From positions 1 to 46,050 of the forward strand of contig DASPJR010000083.1 in the NCBI GenBank assembly GCA_035628505.1: a stretch of DNA of 46,050 nt, given 5' to 3'. The stretch is from DASPJR01 sp035628505 (GTDB taxonomy: Bacteria; Planctomycetota; SZUA-567; H5-PLA8). Below, piece after piece: positions 7,478 through 15,382 of the stretch (positions are counted from its first letter, which is position 1; every line of letters starts with the position of its first letter). The translations under genes and the position numbers were made by a program. The notes under the pieces were generated by a model. The model ran no database searches. It had not been told where the DNA came from and saw only the letters and a list, made by a program, of their open reading frames with translations.

Positions 7478-8963
7478 ACTTGTTCTTCTTCGCCTTCTTT
7501 TCCTTCTTCTGCTTTTCCTTGATCTTCTTTTTCTCGCCCGCCACGAACTTGCGCAGGTCTGACTTTTCTTTGCCTTTCAGCTTTCCGTCTTTGTCCTTGT
7601 CGAACTTCGTCATCAGCTTGTTGTAGACCCGGCCGCTCTTCTGCTTGAGTGCGCCGGCGACCTCGCCTACTTCTTCTTCGGTCAGCGCGCAGTTCGGATC
7701 GCTGAGCAGGCCGCCGTTGATCTCCGCATTGTCGAAATTTTCATTGATCAGCGTCACGCAGTCGGTGATGTCCTGGAGCGTCACTGTGCTGGTGCCGCCG
7801 CCGAGAATCGTGTTTGCCGTCTCAAGTACTTTCGCGACCGTCATTCCATCACAGCCGCTGCCTTCCTTGTTGAAGACGAGGTCCTTCAGCAGCGTCGGGC
7901 TCTTGCTGAATTCCGCATCCGTCTCGTCGAAGACCGTGTTGAGCGTCAGCGCCACAACCTGTCCGGCGAGAATTCCCGCTTCGGTGGTCAACGGATCGGT
8001 ATGCTCGACCGCAAGCGCCGCCGGCGCGCCGCTCTGCGGCAGGAACGCTTCGATCGCCGCGGCGGTGGTGAAGGTCGCCGAGTTCCCCGAGAGTCCTGCC
8101 GCCCCGGCGCCGATCTTCAGTCCCGTCGGGAACGCGGTGGCGAAATTCGCGGCCAGGTACGCGCCGGCATTGTCGCCTTCGGCCGGAGCTCCCCAGCTGC
8201 TCTGCGTGTGCGTCAGGAAATCTCCGGCCGTGATGCACAGGCCGTCGTCATCGTCGTCGTCGTTGCCCTGGTCGTGGGGAACTTTCACGATCACGGTTGA
8301 GGTCGTCACGTTGCCGGACGCATCAGTCGCCTCAACCGTGATCGTGTACTCGCGACCGCTGCCCGGACCGGCGCGTTCAGCGCGCAGGTTGACGGTCAGG
8401 TCGCCAGTAATCTCCCAATCGGGCGCCGTGTTGCCATCGCCCTCGCCATTCTCCGCTTCGTTGCTTTCCACCGAGACGATCTTCAGCGTCGTTTCAGTGC
8501 CCGAATTGTCCGTCGCCTCGGCGCTGATCGTCACTTCGACCATCTTGTGGTTCGGCGGCCAGAGCACATCCGGGCTGGCCTTAAGGCCAGTGACTTCCGG
8601 ACCGGTTCCGTCTTCGACGGTGATCAAGACGCTATCCGTCGCGCTGCCGCCCTGGCCGTCCGTGACGGTGAGCGTGATTTCAGTCGTGCCGACCGGCAGC
8701 GTGACGGCCGGGCCAGGGCCGGTTGCGGTCTTTGTTTCCGTGCCTTCAGTCCACGACCAGGCGAAAGAGAGTGTGCCGCCGTCGGCGTCGCTGGAAGCCG
8801 AGCCGTCGAGCGTCACTGTTGCTGTGCCGGTCTCGTCAGACTTCACTGTCTGATCAGCTCCGGCGTTGGCGACCGGCGCCATATTTTCTGCGTGTGCCAG
8901 TTGTGAAAGAGCCAGAACCGTGAGGAGAGCGAGCGGTAGCTTGAGTGCAGAGCGAGCGTTCAT
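7476..8963 (-). CDS. Secreted PKD/Ig-like domain protein with EF-hand and Lys-rich tail
   Basis: The 495-residue product has a signal peptide (1-25, cleavage after AHA). Two Ig-like beta-sandwich modules follow. The first (about 30-115) is PKD-like, starting PVANAGADQTV and containing SSDADGGTLSFAW; the second (about 120-230) resembles bacterial Ig/cadherin-like folds. An Asp run then links to a 200-residue region I do not recognise. The C-terminus has an EF-hand-type loop (FDKDKDGKLKGKE) and a strongly basic Lys-rich tail of about 25 residues. The protein is probably exported to the envelope or surface and binds calcium. The basic tail could contact negatively charged polymers, which is inference. 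A GAGG lies 13 bases before the ATG, a rather long spacing. Confidence 0.8.
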   Translation of the reverse strand: MNARSALKLPLALLTVLALSQLAHAENMAPVANAGADQTVKSDETGTATVTLDGSASSDADGGTLSFAWSWTEGTETKTATGPGPAVTLPVGTTEITLTVTDGQGGSATDSVLITVEDGTGPEVTGLKASPDVLWPPNHKMVEVTISAEATDNSGTETTLKIVSVESNEAENGEGDGNTAPDWEITGDLTVNLRAERAGPGSGREYTITVEATDASGNVTTSTVIVKVPHDQGNDDDDDDGLCITAGDFLTHTQSSWGAPAEGDNAGAYLAANFATAFPTGLKIGAGAAGLSGNSATFTTAAAIEAFLPQSGAPAALAVEHTDPLTTEAGILAGQVVALTLNTVFDETDAEFSKSPTLLKDLVFNKEGSGCDGMTVAKVLETANTILGGGTSTVTLQDITDCVTLINENFDNAEINGGLLSDPNCALTEEEVGEVAGALKQKSGRVYNKLMTKFDKDKDGKLKGKEKSDLRKFVAGEKKKIKEKQKKEKKAKKNK

Positions 8964-8994
8964 GATTTTCGTTTAGCCTCTTTCTGATTCTTAT

Positions 8995-9061
8995 GCGCCG
9001 GGGCCCTCCCATTGAGGGCCCCTGGCGCTTGCGTCCCGTTCTGTCGCCGCTTACAGAACGG
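8995..9061 (-). promoter_or_regulatory. Two tandem perfect hairpins between two minus-strand genes
   Basis: Going down the minus strand after the stop at 9076, the first stem is CCGTTCTGT/ACAGAACGG (9-bp arms at 9036-9044 and 9053-9061, 8-nt loop). The second is GGGGCCCTC/GAGGGCCCC (9000-9008 and 9014-9022, 5-nt loop), extended by GCGCC/GGCGC to 14 bp with one bulge. Neither is followed by a T-run. They could attenuate, stabilise or separate the two messages. Confidence 0.55.
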
Positions 9062-9075
9062 AACGTTTCCCTCGA

Positions 9076-9789
9076 TTAGTTCTTCTGCATCGGCAGGATG
9101 TCGGCCATGATCACTTTTGTGCTGGCGGCCGTTGTCGTTGCCGGCGCCGGTTTGAAGTGCGTGTCGGCCAGGTCGCGGACCTGCTGGACCAGGCGCTTCG
9201 CGGAGTCCTGGTCGGGCTCGACATAGTCGGCTTCGTGATGGATCACGCGGCCGTGGCTGTCGACCAGAAGAAGAACCGTCTCATTCTGCTGAACGTTAAA
9301 CTGTCTGCGCACGCTGCCGTCTTCATCCACGAGCACGATCACATCGCCGTTCGGGTTATACTTTTCGGCCATCATCGTGCGCACGCGCTGCTTGAACGTT
9401 TCCTGCTGGCTGAGGTCTTCGAGCAGCACGCGCTTGGGACCGTTGGCTTCCGGCCAGGGCTGCTTGCTGATCCACTTTTCCCAGCGCTTCTGGCGTTCGT
9501 ACTGCGTCAGGTTCGGAACGGTGAGCATGATCAGCATGCCGGTCTTGCTGAAGAGGCTCTCGCTGGCGAGCTCTTTGCCATGCGGATCCTTGATCGTGAA
9601 CTGCGGAACAGTATCGGTGTAGGGGCCGGCGCCGTTGGCGGGAGTCTTGTTGGACTTCTTGCGGTTGTCGGCCACGCGAACTTTGGCGGGCTCATTCTTT
9701 TCAGCCGCCATGGCGTTAGCCAGGCAATAAAGCACGATGGCGAAGGCGATCAGGAGCTGAACGGGGCATGCGTCGATGTTGTTTTTCAT
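9076..9789 (-). CDS. Secreted thioredoxin-fold protein lacking a CxxC motif
   Basis: This 237-residue protein starts at the ATG at 9789 behind a strong GGGGGAG. Residues 1-29 form a signal peptide. The mature part opens with FTIKDPHGKELASESLF, the usual beginning of AhpC/TSA-like thioredoxin folds. It later has the RVLLEDLSQQETF and DVIVLVDEDGSVRRQFNVQ segments, followed by VLLLVDSHGRVIH, again as in redoxin-like proteins. The mature domain contains no cysteine, so ordinary thiol redox activity is excluded. It may be a structural or ligand-binding version. The neighbouring minus-strand genes give no functional hint. In-frame codons extend upstream to 9960 but encode no sensible leader. Confidence 0.68.
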   Translation of the reverse strand: MKNNIDACPVQLLIAFAIVLYCLANAMAAEKNEPAKVRVADNRKKSNKTPANGAGPYTDTVPQFTIKDPHGKELASESLFSKTGMLIMLTVPNLTQYERQKRWEKWISKQPWPEANGPKRVLLEDLSQQETFKQRVRTMMAEKYNPNGDVIVLVDEDGSVRRQFNVQQNETVLLLVDSHGRVIHHEADYVEPDQDSAKRLVQQVRDLADTHFKPAPATTTAASTKVIMADILPMQKN

Positions 9790-10095
9790 GACTCCCCCTC
9801 TCTCGTGTGTTCCGGTGCCGTTCTCTGCTGTTCTGGTCTGGTGGGGGTATTGCGAGCGGCAGGCCAGCGTGAAGAATGTTCGCTTGTCGGCAGCTAACTC
9901 GTTGGACTGAAAGGATTTTGTAGAAGTTCGCAACATGCATGAGGCCGCCTGCAGCCCCACCGATTTTCAGACGCCGCCCACATTTTCGGTCAGACAGCCT
10001 GAACTACAGCGGTAAAGCTCTGCGTCCGCCTTTGTTTAAAAGGAGATATATTGTTTTCGTTTTGAAAATTTTGGCTGAGGCCGCTTCATTCTTAT

Positions 10096-10144
10096 GTGGC
10101 GCGAACTTCAGTTCGCGAACTTTGCGAACTAAAGTTCGCACCAC
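10096..10144. repeat. GCGAACTT palindromic repeat, copy 1
   Basis: The element starts GTGGCGCGAACTTCAGTTCG and ends AACTAAAGTTCGCACCAC, with GTGG and CCAC at its outer ends. Each half is itself palindromic, and the halves are inverted relative to each other. A second copy lies at 43267-43334 with the same ends and a different centre, so it is a dispersed repeat family. Confidence 0.8.
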
Positions 10145-10231
10145 AGGTGTGGGTGCTCAAAAAGGCTTAAAAAAGTGATTGTACAAGTCTAAGGCTGAGA
10201 TCGCCTTGCGAAGCCCTGCATTTTTCTGAGA

Positions 10232-10277
10232 GAAAGTCCGGACAAATCGAGAACGCAAATCGTCTTAGTTAGTGTGA
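10232..10277. repeat. Intergenic motif duplicated at 33282-33325, copy A
   Basis: AAAGTCCGGACAAATCGAGA plus ACG matches the copy at 33282 in 21 of 23 positions, and weaker similarity continues through CTTA and TGAGGGGA. Both copies lie about 60 bp beyond the stop codon of a minus-strand gene. The function is unknown. Confidence 0.55.
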
Positions 10278-10343
10278 GGGGAGACCTCACCGGCAGTTGG
10301 CAGTTGCACCAATCACCATCCACTAACCACCAATCACCGCCCC

Positions 10344-11612
10344 TTAGATGCGCAGGAAGATTTTGCGGCGATACATCCACCAGCAGATCGCCCAGAGCAC
10401 GAACAGCACAGCCGCCGCTTCAAAGATGGGCGCATAAGCAACGCCCGCCAGCTCGAAGGTGCTCTTGCGCAGGTGAATGCGCAGGCTTTCACCCACGAAT
10501 GAGCGGAACGGCCACTGCGCCAGGCAGTACATGGCAATCGAGTTCATTCCCACGACGACGCCCGCGAACGCCCAGCGCTGCCAGCCCTTGATGTCGATGA
10601 TGAAATAGAAGGCACCCAGGAACAGGCACGTCCAGCCGGTGCTGAAGATCGTCCAGGACGGCGTCCAGATGCGCTTCACGGAGGGACAGATGCCTGTCAC
10701 ATCCAGGACGAAGCCGACGATCAGCCCTGCCACGCCGGCGAGCATCAGCGTCGTGAATTTCTTCAGCGGCTCGCGGTCCGAGCGCAGCAGTTCGCCAGAG
10801 AGCAGACCGAAAATCATTGTGCCCAATGCAGGGATGAAATTCAGCGTCGCATAGCCGCCGCGGTTGAAGACAAACGGCGCTTCGCAGGGAAAGAGATTCA
10901 GAAACCACTGGTCGAACGCAGAGGCGAAATTTGAGTTCTTGTTCCAATGCGCCGCGAATCCTTCGAAGTGGTACTTCCAGTCCTTGGGCACGCCGACTTT
11001 TGCATAATCAAAGTCCGGGCCTGGCAGCGGGTAAAGCGCGAACGCCGCCCAGTACGCGATCAGAATTCCCATTGCCGTCGCAAACTGCCAGCGCGGCCGC
11101 AGCCACGCAACAAGGAACAGGAACGGATAGCCGAGGCCGATCTGCGCGAGCACATTCGTGAAGATGAAATTCGTCTGCTTCTTGCCGATGGAACTCAAGA
11201 AGATGGCGATCCCGATCAGGATCAGCGAGCGCACGATCGCATGCGAAAAGAGCGCCGCAAACGAATCACCCTTGGCGCGGCGGCTCGCCAGCGAGTACGG
11301 CATCGAGACGCCAACCATGAACATGAACGAAGGCTGAATCAGGTCCCACAGCGCGCAGCCGGCCCAGGCGACATGATCGGTCTGGTACGCCAGTGCCTGC
11401 CAGAGATTGCTGTCGGCAAAGCTCTTGGCAACCTTGGGAATGTGCAGCCCCTCCGAGGCCATCAGCAGCATGGTGAAACCACGGTAAGCATCAAGCGAGA
11501 CCAGGCGCTGCACGTCTTTCTTTGAGCTTTGCGCCGGCACGCTCGCTGGCGGAGCGCCCTCGGCAGTCTCAGCCGCTTGAGAAGGAGGAGTCAACGTCGT
11601 TGCCTGGCTCAT
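10344..11612 (-). CDS. DUF5009 / HGSNAT-like membrane acyltransferase
   Basis: This 422-residue inner-membrane protein has about ten spans. After a 33-residue low-complexity N-terminus comes RLVSLDAYRGFTMLLM (36-51), the signature of DUF5009 and heparan-alpha-glucosaminide N-acetyltransferase-like proteins. His80 and Asp90, in DHVAWAG and WDLIQPSFMFMVGV, match the position of the catalytic His region in human HGSNAT. Family knowledge suggests transmembrane acetyl transfer to an extracytoplasmic sugar, but the bacterial substrate is not known. The C-terminus ends in a short basic RRKIFLRI. The ATG at 11612 has AGG about nine bases upstream. Such genes are abundant in planctomycetes that degrade polysaccharides. 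Confidence 0.85.
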   Translation of the reverse strand: MSQATTLTPPSQAAETAEGAPPASVPAQSSKKDVQRLVSLDAYRGFTMLLMASEGLHIPKVAKSFADSNLWQALAYQTDHVAWAGCALWDLIQPSFMFMVGVSMPYSLASRRAKGDSFAALFSHAIVRSLILIGIAIFLSSIGKKQTNFIFTNVLAQIGLGYPFLFLVAWLRPRWQFATAMGILIAYWAAFALYPLPGPDFDYAKVGVPKDWKYHFEGFAAHWNKNSNFASAFDQWFLNLFPCEAPFVFNRGGYATLNFIPALGTMIFGLLSGELLRSDREPLKKFTTLMLAGVAGLIVGFVLDVTGICPSVKRIWTPSWTIFSTGWTCLFLGAFYFIIDIKGWQRWAFAGVVVGMNSIAMYCLAQWPFRSFVGESLRIHLRKSTFELAGVAYAPIFEAAAVLFVLWAICWWMYRRKIFLRI

Positions 11613-12135
11613 GTTGGATACCTGAAGAAGAGTCTGCCGGACAATATCATATGTGTTACACCGCGTACACTCCCGCGGCCCGAAAAAATGCCACTCAGCT
11701 GGGACCGCCGGCGTCCCGCCGTCCGTGCGTTCTGGGACCCCTGGCGTCCCGCCGGCCCGTGCAGTTGTATTCCCCTCCCCTTGCGGGAGGGGGTAGGGGG
11801 AGGGGTTAGCCGTGGGCAGCTCTGAATGTGTCCGCGCAAAAACAACAACAGCGAACAGAATTTTTCATTTCACATTTGTCAGTTGTCATTTCTCATTGAA
11901 CAGCACGGCCTTACGCGCGCCATTCAATTGAGAAATGAAAAATGAAAACTTAGAAATGAAAAATTCTGTTCTGTTTTCGCACGCGCACAGCAGGGCAACA
12001 GCTAACCCCTCACCCTACCCTCTCCCGCAAGGGGAGAGGGAAACTGTCCGGCGGATGTGTGAGGTTTAGCCCAACGGCGGCACGGGCGAGACGCCCGTGC
12101 TACGAGGGCCGGCGAGACGCCGGCGGTCCCAGGTG
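11613..12135. other. 523-bp spacer made largely of nested inverted repeats
   Basis: The spacer lies between two minus-strand genes, upstream of the acyltransferase and downstream of the regulator. Beyond a roughly 85-bp leader next to the acyltransferase start, almost all of it is palindromic material (11699-12132) described separately. No coding frame is credible. Confidence 0.7.
11699..12132. repeat. Four-layer nested inverted repeat, 434 bp
   Basis: Layer 1 (outermost): 11699-11720 pairs with 12111-12132, 21 of 22 matching (starts CTGGGACCGCCGGCG). Layer 2: 11772-11811 pairs with 12001-12040, about 40 bp with a few mismatches (ends in GCTAACCCCT), and each arm has its own hairpin. Layer 3: GAACAGAATTTTTCATTTC (11853-11871) pairs perfectly with 11953-11971, 19 of 19. 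Layer 4: the CATTTCTCATTGAA region (11887-11900) pairs imperfectly with 11923-11937. The arms are concentric around about 11912, so the single strand could fold into one long rod. No open frame or transposase lies inside. Confidence 0.85.
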
Positions 12136-14004
12136 TCACTGTTGCTGATAGGACTGCAGCTTCAGCACCAGCGTGCTGCGGGCCAGGCCGAGCACTTTGG
12201 CAGCTTCGGTCTTGTTGTTGTTGCAGCTCTGCAGAACCTGGAGGATATGGCGGCGCTCGATGTCTTCGAGCCGCTGCGAACCGAGCTCAATTTCACCGGC
12301 GCTGGTAGGAAGGTTCAGCTCATCGGGATGGATTTCGTTTCCGGCGGCAAAAATCACCGCCTGCTCGATAATCGACCGCAGCTCGCGCACGTTACCGTGC
12401 CAGTTGTACGACTTGAGGCGCTCCTCGGCGGCCGGCGTGAGCGTGCGAGCGCCATTGCTGGAGACCGTCACGAAGTAACGAGCCAGCGGCACGATGTCTT
12501 CGCGGCGTTCACGCAGCGGCGGAACCGTCAGCGTCACGGTTGCCAGGCGATAATAGAGATCCTCGCGAAACGTGTGATTTTTGCAGCATTCGCGCAGGTC
12601 TTTGTTGGTCGCGCAGACGATACGCACATTCACTGGAATATCGCGGTCGCTGCCGACGGGCCGGATGACGCGTTCCTGCAGCGCGCGCAGCAGCTTGGTC
12701 TGTAGCGTGTAATCGAGATCGCCGATTTCGTCGAGAAACAGCGTGCCGCCATCGGCCTCGAGAAACGCGCCCTTGCGGTCGCTCTCCGCGCCGGTGAACG
12801 AGCCCTTCTTATGGCCGAACATTTCGGATTCGAAAAGATTCTCAGGCACAGCGGCGCAGTTACGCGCGACGAACGCCTTAGCCGAACGCGGCGACTGCTG
12901 GTGCAGCATGCGGGCGATACACTCCTTGCCCGCGCCGCTTTCGCCGAGGATCAGCACCGCCGCTTCGCTCACCGCGGCTTTCTTGACGCGTTCAAGCAGG
13001 TTGATCATCGCCGGAGCCTCGGCAATGATCTGCCCGGCAGAAACAGCAGACCGCTTGAGCTCCGTCACTTCCGCTTCGAGACGGCGGCGCATTTCGAGAT
13101 TGTCTTCGAGCAGGCTGTAGATCTGGCCGAGCCACACGAGCAGCTCGGCGTCCTGCGCCGAGAATTCAGACGGGCGGTCCTGGTTGTCGACATACAGCAG
13201 CGCCGTCAGCCGGCCGCGCGGATCGAGAACCGGCGTGCACGCCACGGCCTGGATGTGGTTGCGGACGATGCTCTCCTGCCGCCCGATGCCGCCGACGCCC
13301 GAGGCCGTGTTACCGATGAACACCGCCTGCCGCTCGTCAATGATTTTTTTCAGCACCGTCGTCGAGATCAGCGATTTGATTTCGGCCTCCTGCGGCAGTC
13401 CGCGCGCGGCGATGATCTTCAGGTGTTCGGCGTCTTCGATGCGCGCGAGCACCGCGCGATTGGCATTCAGACGCTGGCAGACCAGTTCAAGCACGGCATT
13501 CGTCAGCGACAGTTTGTCGCTGGCGCGCGTAAGCAGCGAAAAGAGCTGCGCGAGCAGTCGCATCGAGGTGGCTTGCGACGTCGCGACGGGAGCGGCTGCG
13601 GTTACGGCCGGCGCTTCAGCGGACGACTTTGTCGCCGCCAGCGTCGGATCGGAGCTCGACGCCCCCATCCAGGATCCGGACAGAACAGCTTTGGCATCGA
13701 TCAGGTTCATGCCATCCTGCGCCGTCACGACCATGAATTGCGCCTGCCCGATGACGAAGCACGATCCGGCGATCAGCTCCGCCGACTCGACAGCTTTTCC
13801 GCCCATCTCGATAGGACGCTGGCCCTTCGTGCGCGTGAGTTTCAGCTTGCCGTCGGCCAGGGTGAGCTCGGCATGTTCGGAGGAGATGCGGCGATCGGGG
13901 ATGCAGACTTCACACGTTTCCGCGCGGCCGATACGCCAGTGCGTCCCGTTGCTCAGCGGCACCGTCCAGTTTCGTCCGTCGAATTGGATTCGCAGTTCCA
14001 GCAT
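12136..14004 (-). CDS. FHA-GAF-AAA+-Fis transcriptional activator (sigma-54 enhancer-binding type)
   Basis: This 622-residue cytoplasmic regulator starts with an FHA phosphothreonine-binding domain (1-95; RIGR at 24-27, SSEH at 41-44). A variable linker follows, then a GAF sensor domain (about 150-300) and a short coiled coil. The AAA+ domain has Walker A GESGAGKE (354-361), GSFTGA (401-406), Walker B TLFLDEIGD (421-429) and the REDLYYRL sensor region. A Fis-type helix-turn-helix is at 595-620. The sigma-54 contact loop is GSFTGA instead of the consensus GAFTGA, a known natural variant whose strength here is unknown. The FHA domain suggests control by a Ser/Thr kinase such as the two in this window. 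It is divergent from the SPFH operon across 189 bp, a natural candidate target, although no sigma-54 site was found there. Confidence 0.9.
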   Translation of the reverse strand: MLELRIQFDGRNWTVPLSNGTHWRIGRAETCEVCIPDRRISSEHAELTLADGKLKLTRTKGQRPIEMGGKAVESAELIAGSCFVIGQAQFMVVTAQDGMNLIDAKAVLSGSWMGASSSDPTLAATKSSAEAPAVTAAAPVATSQATSMRLLAQLFSLLTRASDKLSLTNAVLELVCQRLNANRAVLARIEDAEHLKIIAARGLPQEAEIKSLISTTVLKKIIDERQAVFIGNTASGVGGIGRQESIVRNHIQAVACTPVLDPRGRLTALLYVDNQDRPSEFSAQDAELLVWLGQIYSLLEDNLEMRRRLEAEVTELKRSAVSAGQIIAEAPAMINLLERVKKAAVSEAAVLILGESGAGKECIARMLHQQSPRSAKAFVARNCAAVPENLFESEMFGHKKGSFTGAESDRKGAFLEADGGTLFLDEIGDLDYTLQTKLLRALQERVIRPVGSDRDIPVNVRIVCATNKDLRECCKNHTFREDLYYRLATVTLTVPPLRERREDIVPLARYFVTVSSNGARTLTPAAEERLKSYNWHGNVRELRSIIEQAVIFAAGNEIHPDELNLPTSAGEIELGSQRLEDIERRHILQVLQSCNNNKTEAAKVLGLARSTLVLKLQSYQQQ

Positions 14005-14129
14005 GGGTACTCAATTGCAAGAGTGGTCGAACACGCTCATCAGGCCTCTACGTTAACACAGCTGTTTGCATTGTCGAATTCGCAAAAAATGACTGCGGAC
14101 CGAACGAGAACCCTTCCGACACGCAGGCG

Positions 14130-14158
14130 TTGGACAATACGGCGGAGATTGGTACGAT
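14130..14158 (+). promoter_or_regulatory. Sigma-70-type promoter of the SPFH operon
   Basis: TTGGAC (14130-14135) and TACGAT (14153-14158) are separated by exactly 17 bp and lie 35 bp before the ATG at 14194. This is a good vegetative promoter. I looked for a GG-N10-GC sigma-54 site in 14005-14193 and did not find one. Confidence 0.6.
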
Positions 14159-14193
14159 TTCCAAGGCAAACATAGAGCACGCTGGAGCATACA

Positions 14194-15381
14194 ATGCCGT
14201 TTTCTCGCCACGAGTCGGATACATTCTGGAGCAAATACGGTCCGCGCGCCGTCGCGTTCATCGTTGGCATGGGCCTGTTCGTGATCCTGGCGATCGGCGC
14301 AATCGGATCATGCGCGACGATGGTGAACAACACTGAAGTTGGCATCGTCGTCAATAATGTTACCGGGAAGATTTCGCTGCTCGAGAATGGCGGAATGGTG
14401 CTGCATCTGCCGTACGGGCTGAGCACCGTCTACGTCATCGACAAGTCGCAGCGCGTGCTCCCGCTCACGCGCGCCAGTCGCAACGCCGACCACCCGCAGG
14501 GCGACCATGTCAGCATCAAGACCAACGATGGCAGCAACGTGCAGATGGATGTCGAAGTTGTCTACCAGATTCAGACCGCGCACGCCGACCAGGCTTATCG
14601 TGAGCTCGGGCCTGTTGAAAATATCGAGGAAATTCTACGCGCGCTGACACGTTCGGAAATTCGAAACCAGTTTGGCGAGCTCTCCACGCTGGAAATGGCC
14701 GAGGCTCTTCCGCGCAGCGCAAAACTGAATGCCACGCAGCAACGCCTGCGCGAGCAGCTTCAGCCGATCGGCATTGAGATCGTCTCCATCAACGCGCAAC
14801 GCTTCACGTTCGACGACGAGTACGACAAGATCATTCGTGAGCGCAAGGAAGCCGATCAGATCCTGACCAATCAAAAGGACTACCAGGATGCCGCGAAAGA
14901 AGAAGGCAAGCGCATGGTGGCCGAGGCCACGCGCGACAAACAGACGGCTCTGGCGCAGCTTCAGGGCGACCTCGACAAGCTGCTGCTGAAAGCTGAAGGC
15001 GAGACTAAGCGCATTATCACCAAGGCCGAGCAGCAGGCGTATCAGCAGGAGCGCGAAGGCGAAATCGCGCTGCAGAATGCCGAGCAGGAAGCGGCGGCGC
15101 TGCTGGCGGAAGGCAATCGCAAAGCCGAGGCAGTTGAGAAATTGTTTGAAGCCTACCAGTTCGGCGGCGAGGGCCTCGTGAAGGAGGCGCTCATCAAGCT
15201 CTACAGTGGAGTGACCATCAAAGCGCGGCCGTTTGCGCCGTCTGATCGGATTGACCAGGTTCAGTACTTGCCACCGGGCGTCCCCCAGCCGGCTGTACAT
15301 CAGCCGCAGTCAGTCGCCGTTCAGCCGCAGCCACAGCCGCAGCCGCAGCAGACTGTGCGGCAGCCCGTGAGGAGCAAGTAG
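14194..15381 (+). CDS. SPFH/band 7 domain membrane protein 1
   Basis: This 395-residue protein has one N-terminal membrane span (about 17-39) followed by an SPFH/band 7 (prohibitin-like) domain at about 45-235. The characteristic end of that domain is LREQLQPIGIEIVSINAQRF. A long Ala/Glu/Gln-rich coiled coil (about 210-320) follows, as in stomatins and HflK/HflC that build ring or microdomain assemblies on membranes. The tail (355-395) is rich in Pro-Gln repeats. It is first of three tightly packed genes; the next starts one base after its stop. GGAG lies seven bases before the ATG. Oligomerisation with the next SPFH protein is inferred from the HflKC and prohibitin pairs. It is not clearly HflK itself. 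Confidence 0.87.
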   Translation: MPFSRHESDTFWSKYGPRAVAFIVGMGLFVILAIGAIGSCATMVNNTEVGIVVNNVTGKISLLENGGMVLHLPYGLSTVYVIDKSQRVLPLTRASRNADHPQGDHVSIKTNDGSNVQMDVEVVYQIQTAHADQAYRELGPVENIEEILRALTRSEIRNQFGELSTLEMAEALPRSAKLNATQQRLREQLQPIGIEIVSINAQRFTFDDEYDKIIRERKEADQILTNQKDYQDAAKEEGKRMVAEATRDKQTALAQLQGDLDKLLLKAEGETKRIITKAEQQAYQQEREGEIALQNAEQEAAALLAEGNRKAEAVEKLFEAYQFGGEGLVKEALIKLYSGVTIKARPFAPSDRIDQVQYLPPGVPQPAVHQPQSVAVQPQPQPQPQQTVRQPVRSK

Positions 15382-15382
15382 C

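Larger units (their letters stand above)
9790..10343. other. 554-bp spacer with a dispersed palindrome and a duplicated motif
   Basis: No gene with a believable start is visible. The stretch includes the GCGAACTT palindrome (10096-10144), a motif at 10232-10254 that recurs at 33282-33304, and short heptamer-like units (GGCAGTTGGCAGTT) near 10290. The promoter of the thioredoxin-fold gene should lie in 9790-9960, but no clear boxes stand out. Confidence 0.5.

Noticed and set aside
7645..8853. 402-residue Ser/Val-rich open frame on the plus strand
   Set aside because: Antisense to the PKD protein; its composition reflects the reverse complement of a Thr/Asp/Ala-rich gene.
12811..14175. 454-residue open frame on the plus strand
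   Set aside because: Antisense to the FHA-GAF-AAA+ regulator, which has intact motifs throughout.
14005..14193. Sigma-54 promoter upstream of the SPFH operon
   Set aside because: No GG-N10-GC arrangement with reasonable flanks was found; a sigma-70-type pair fits better.
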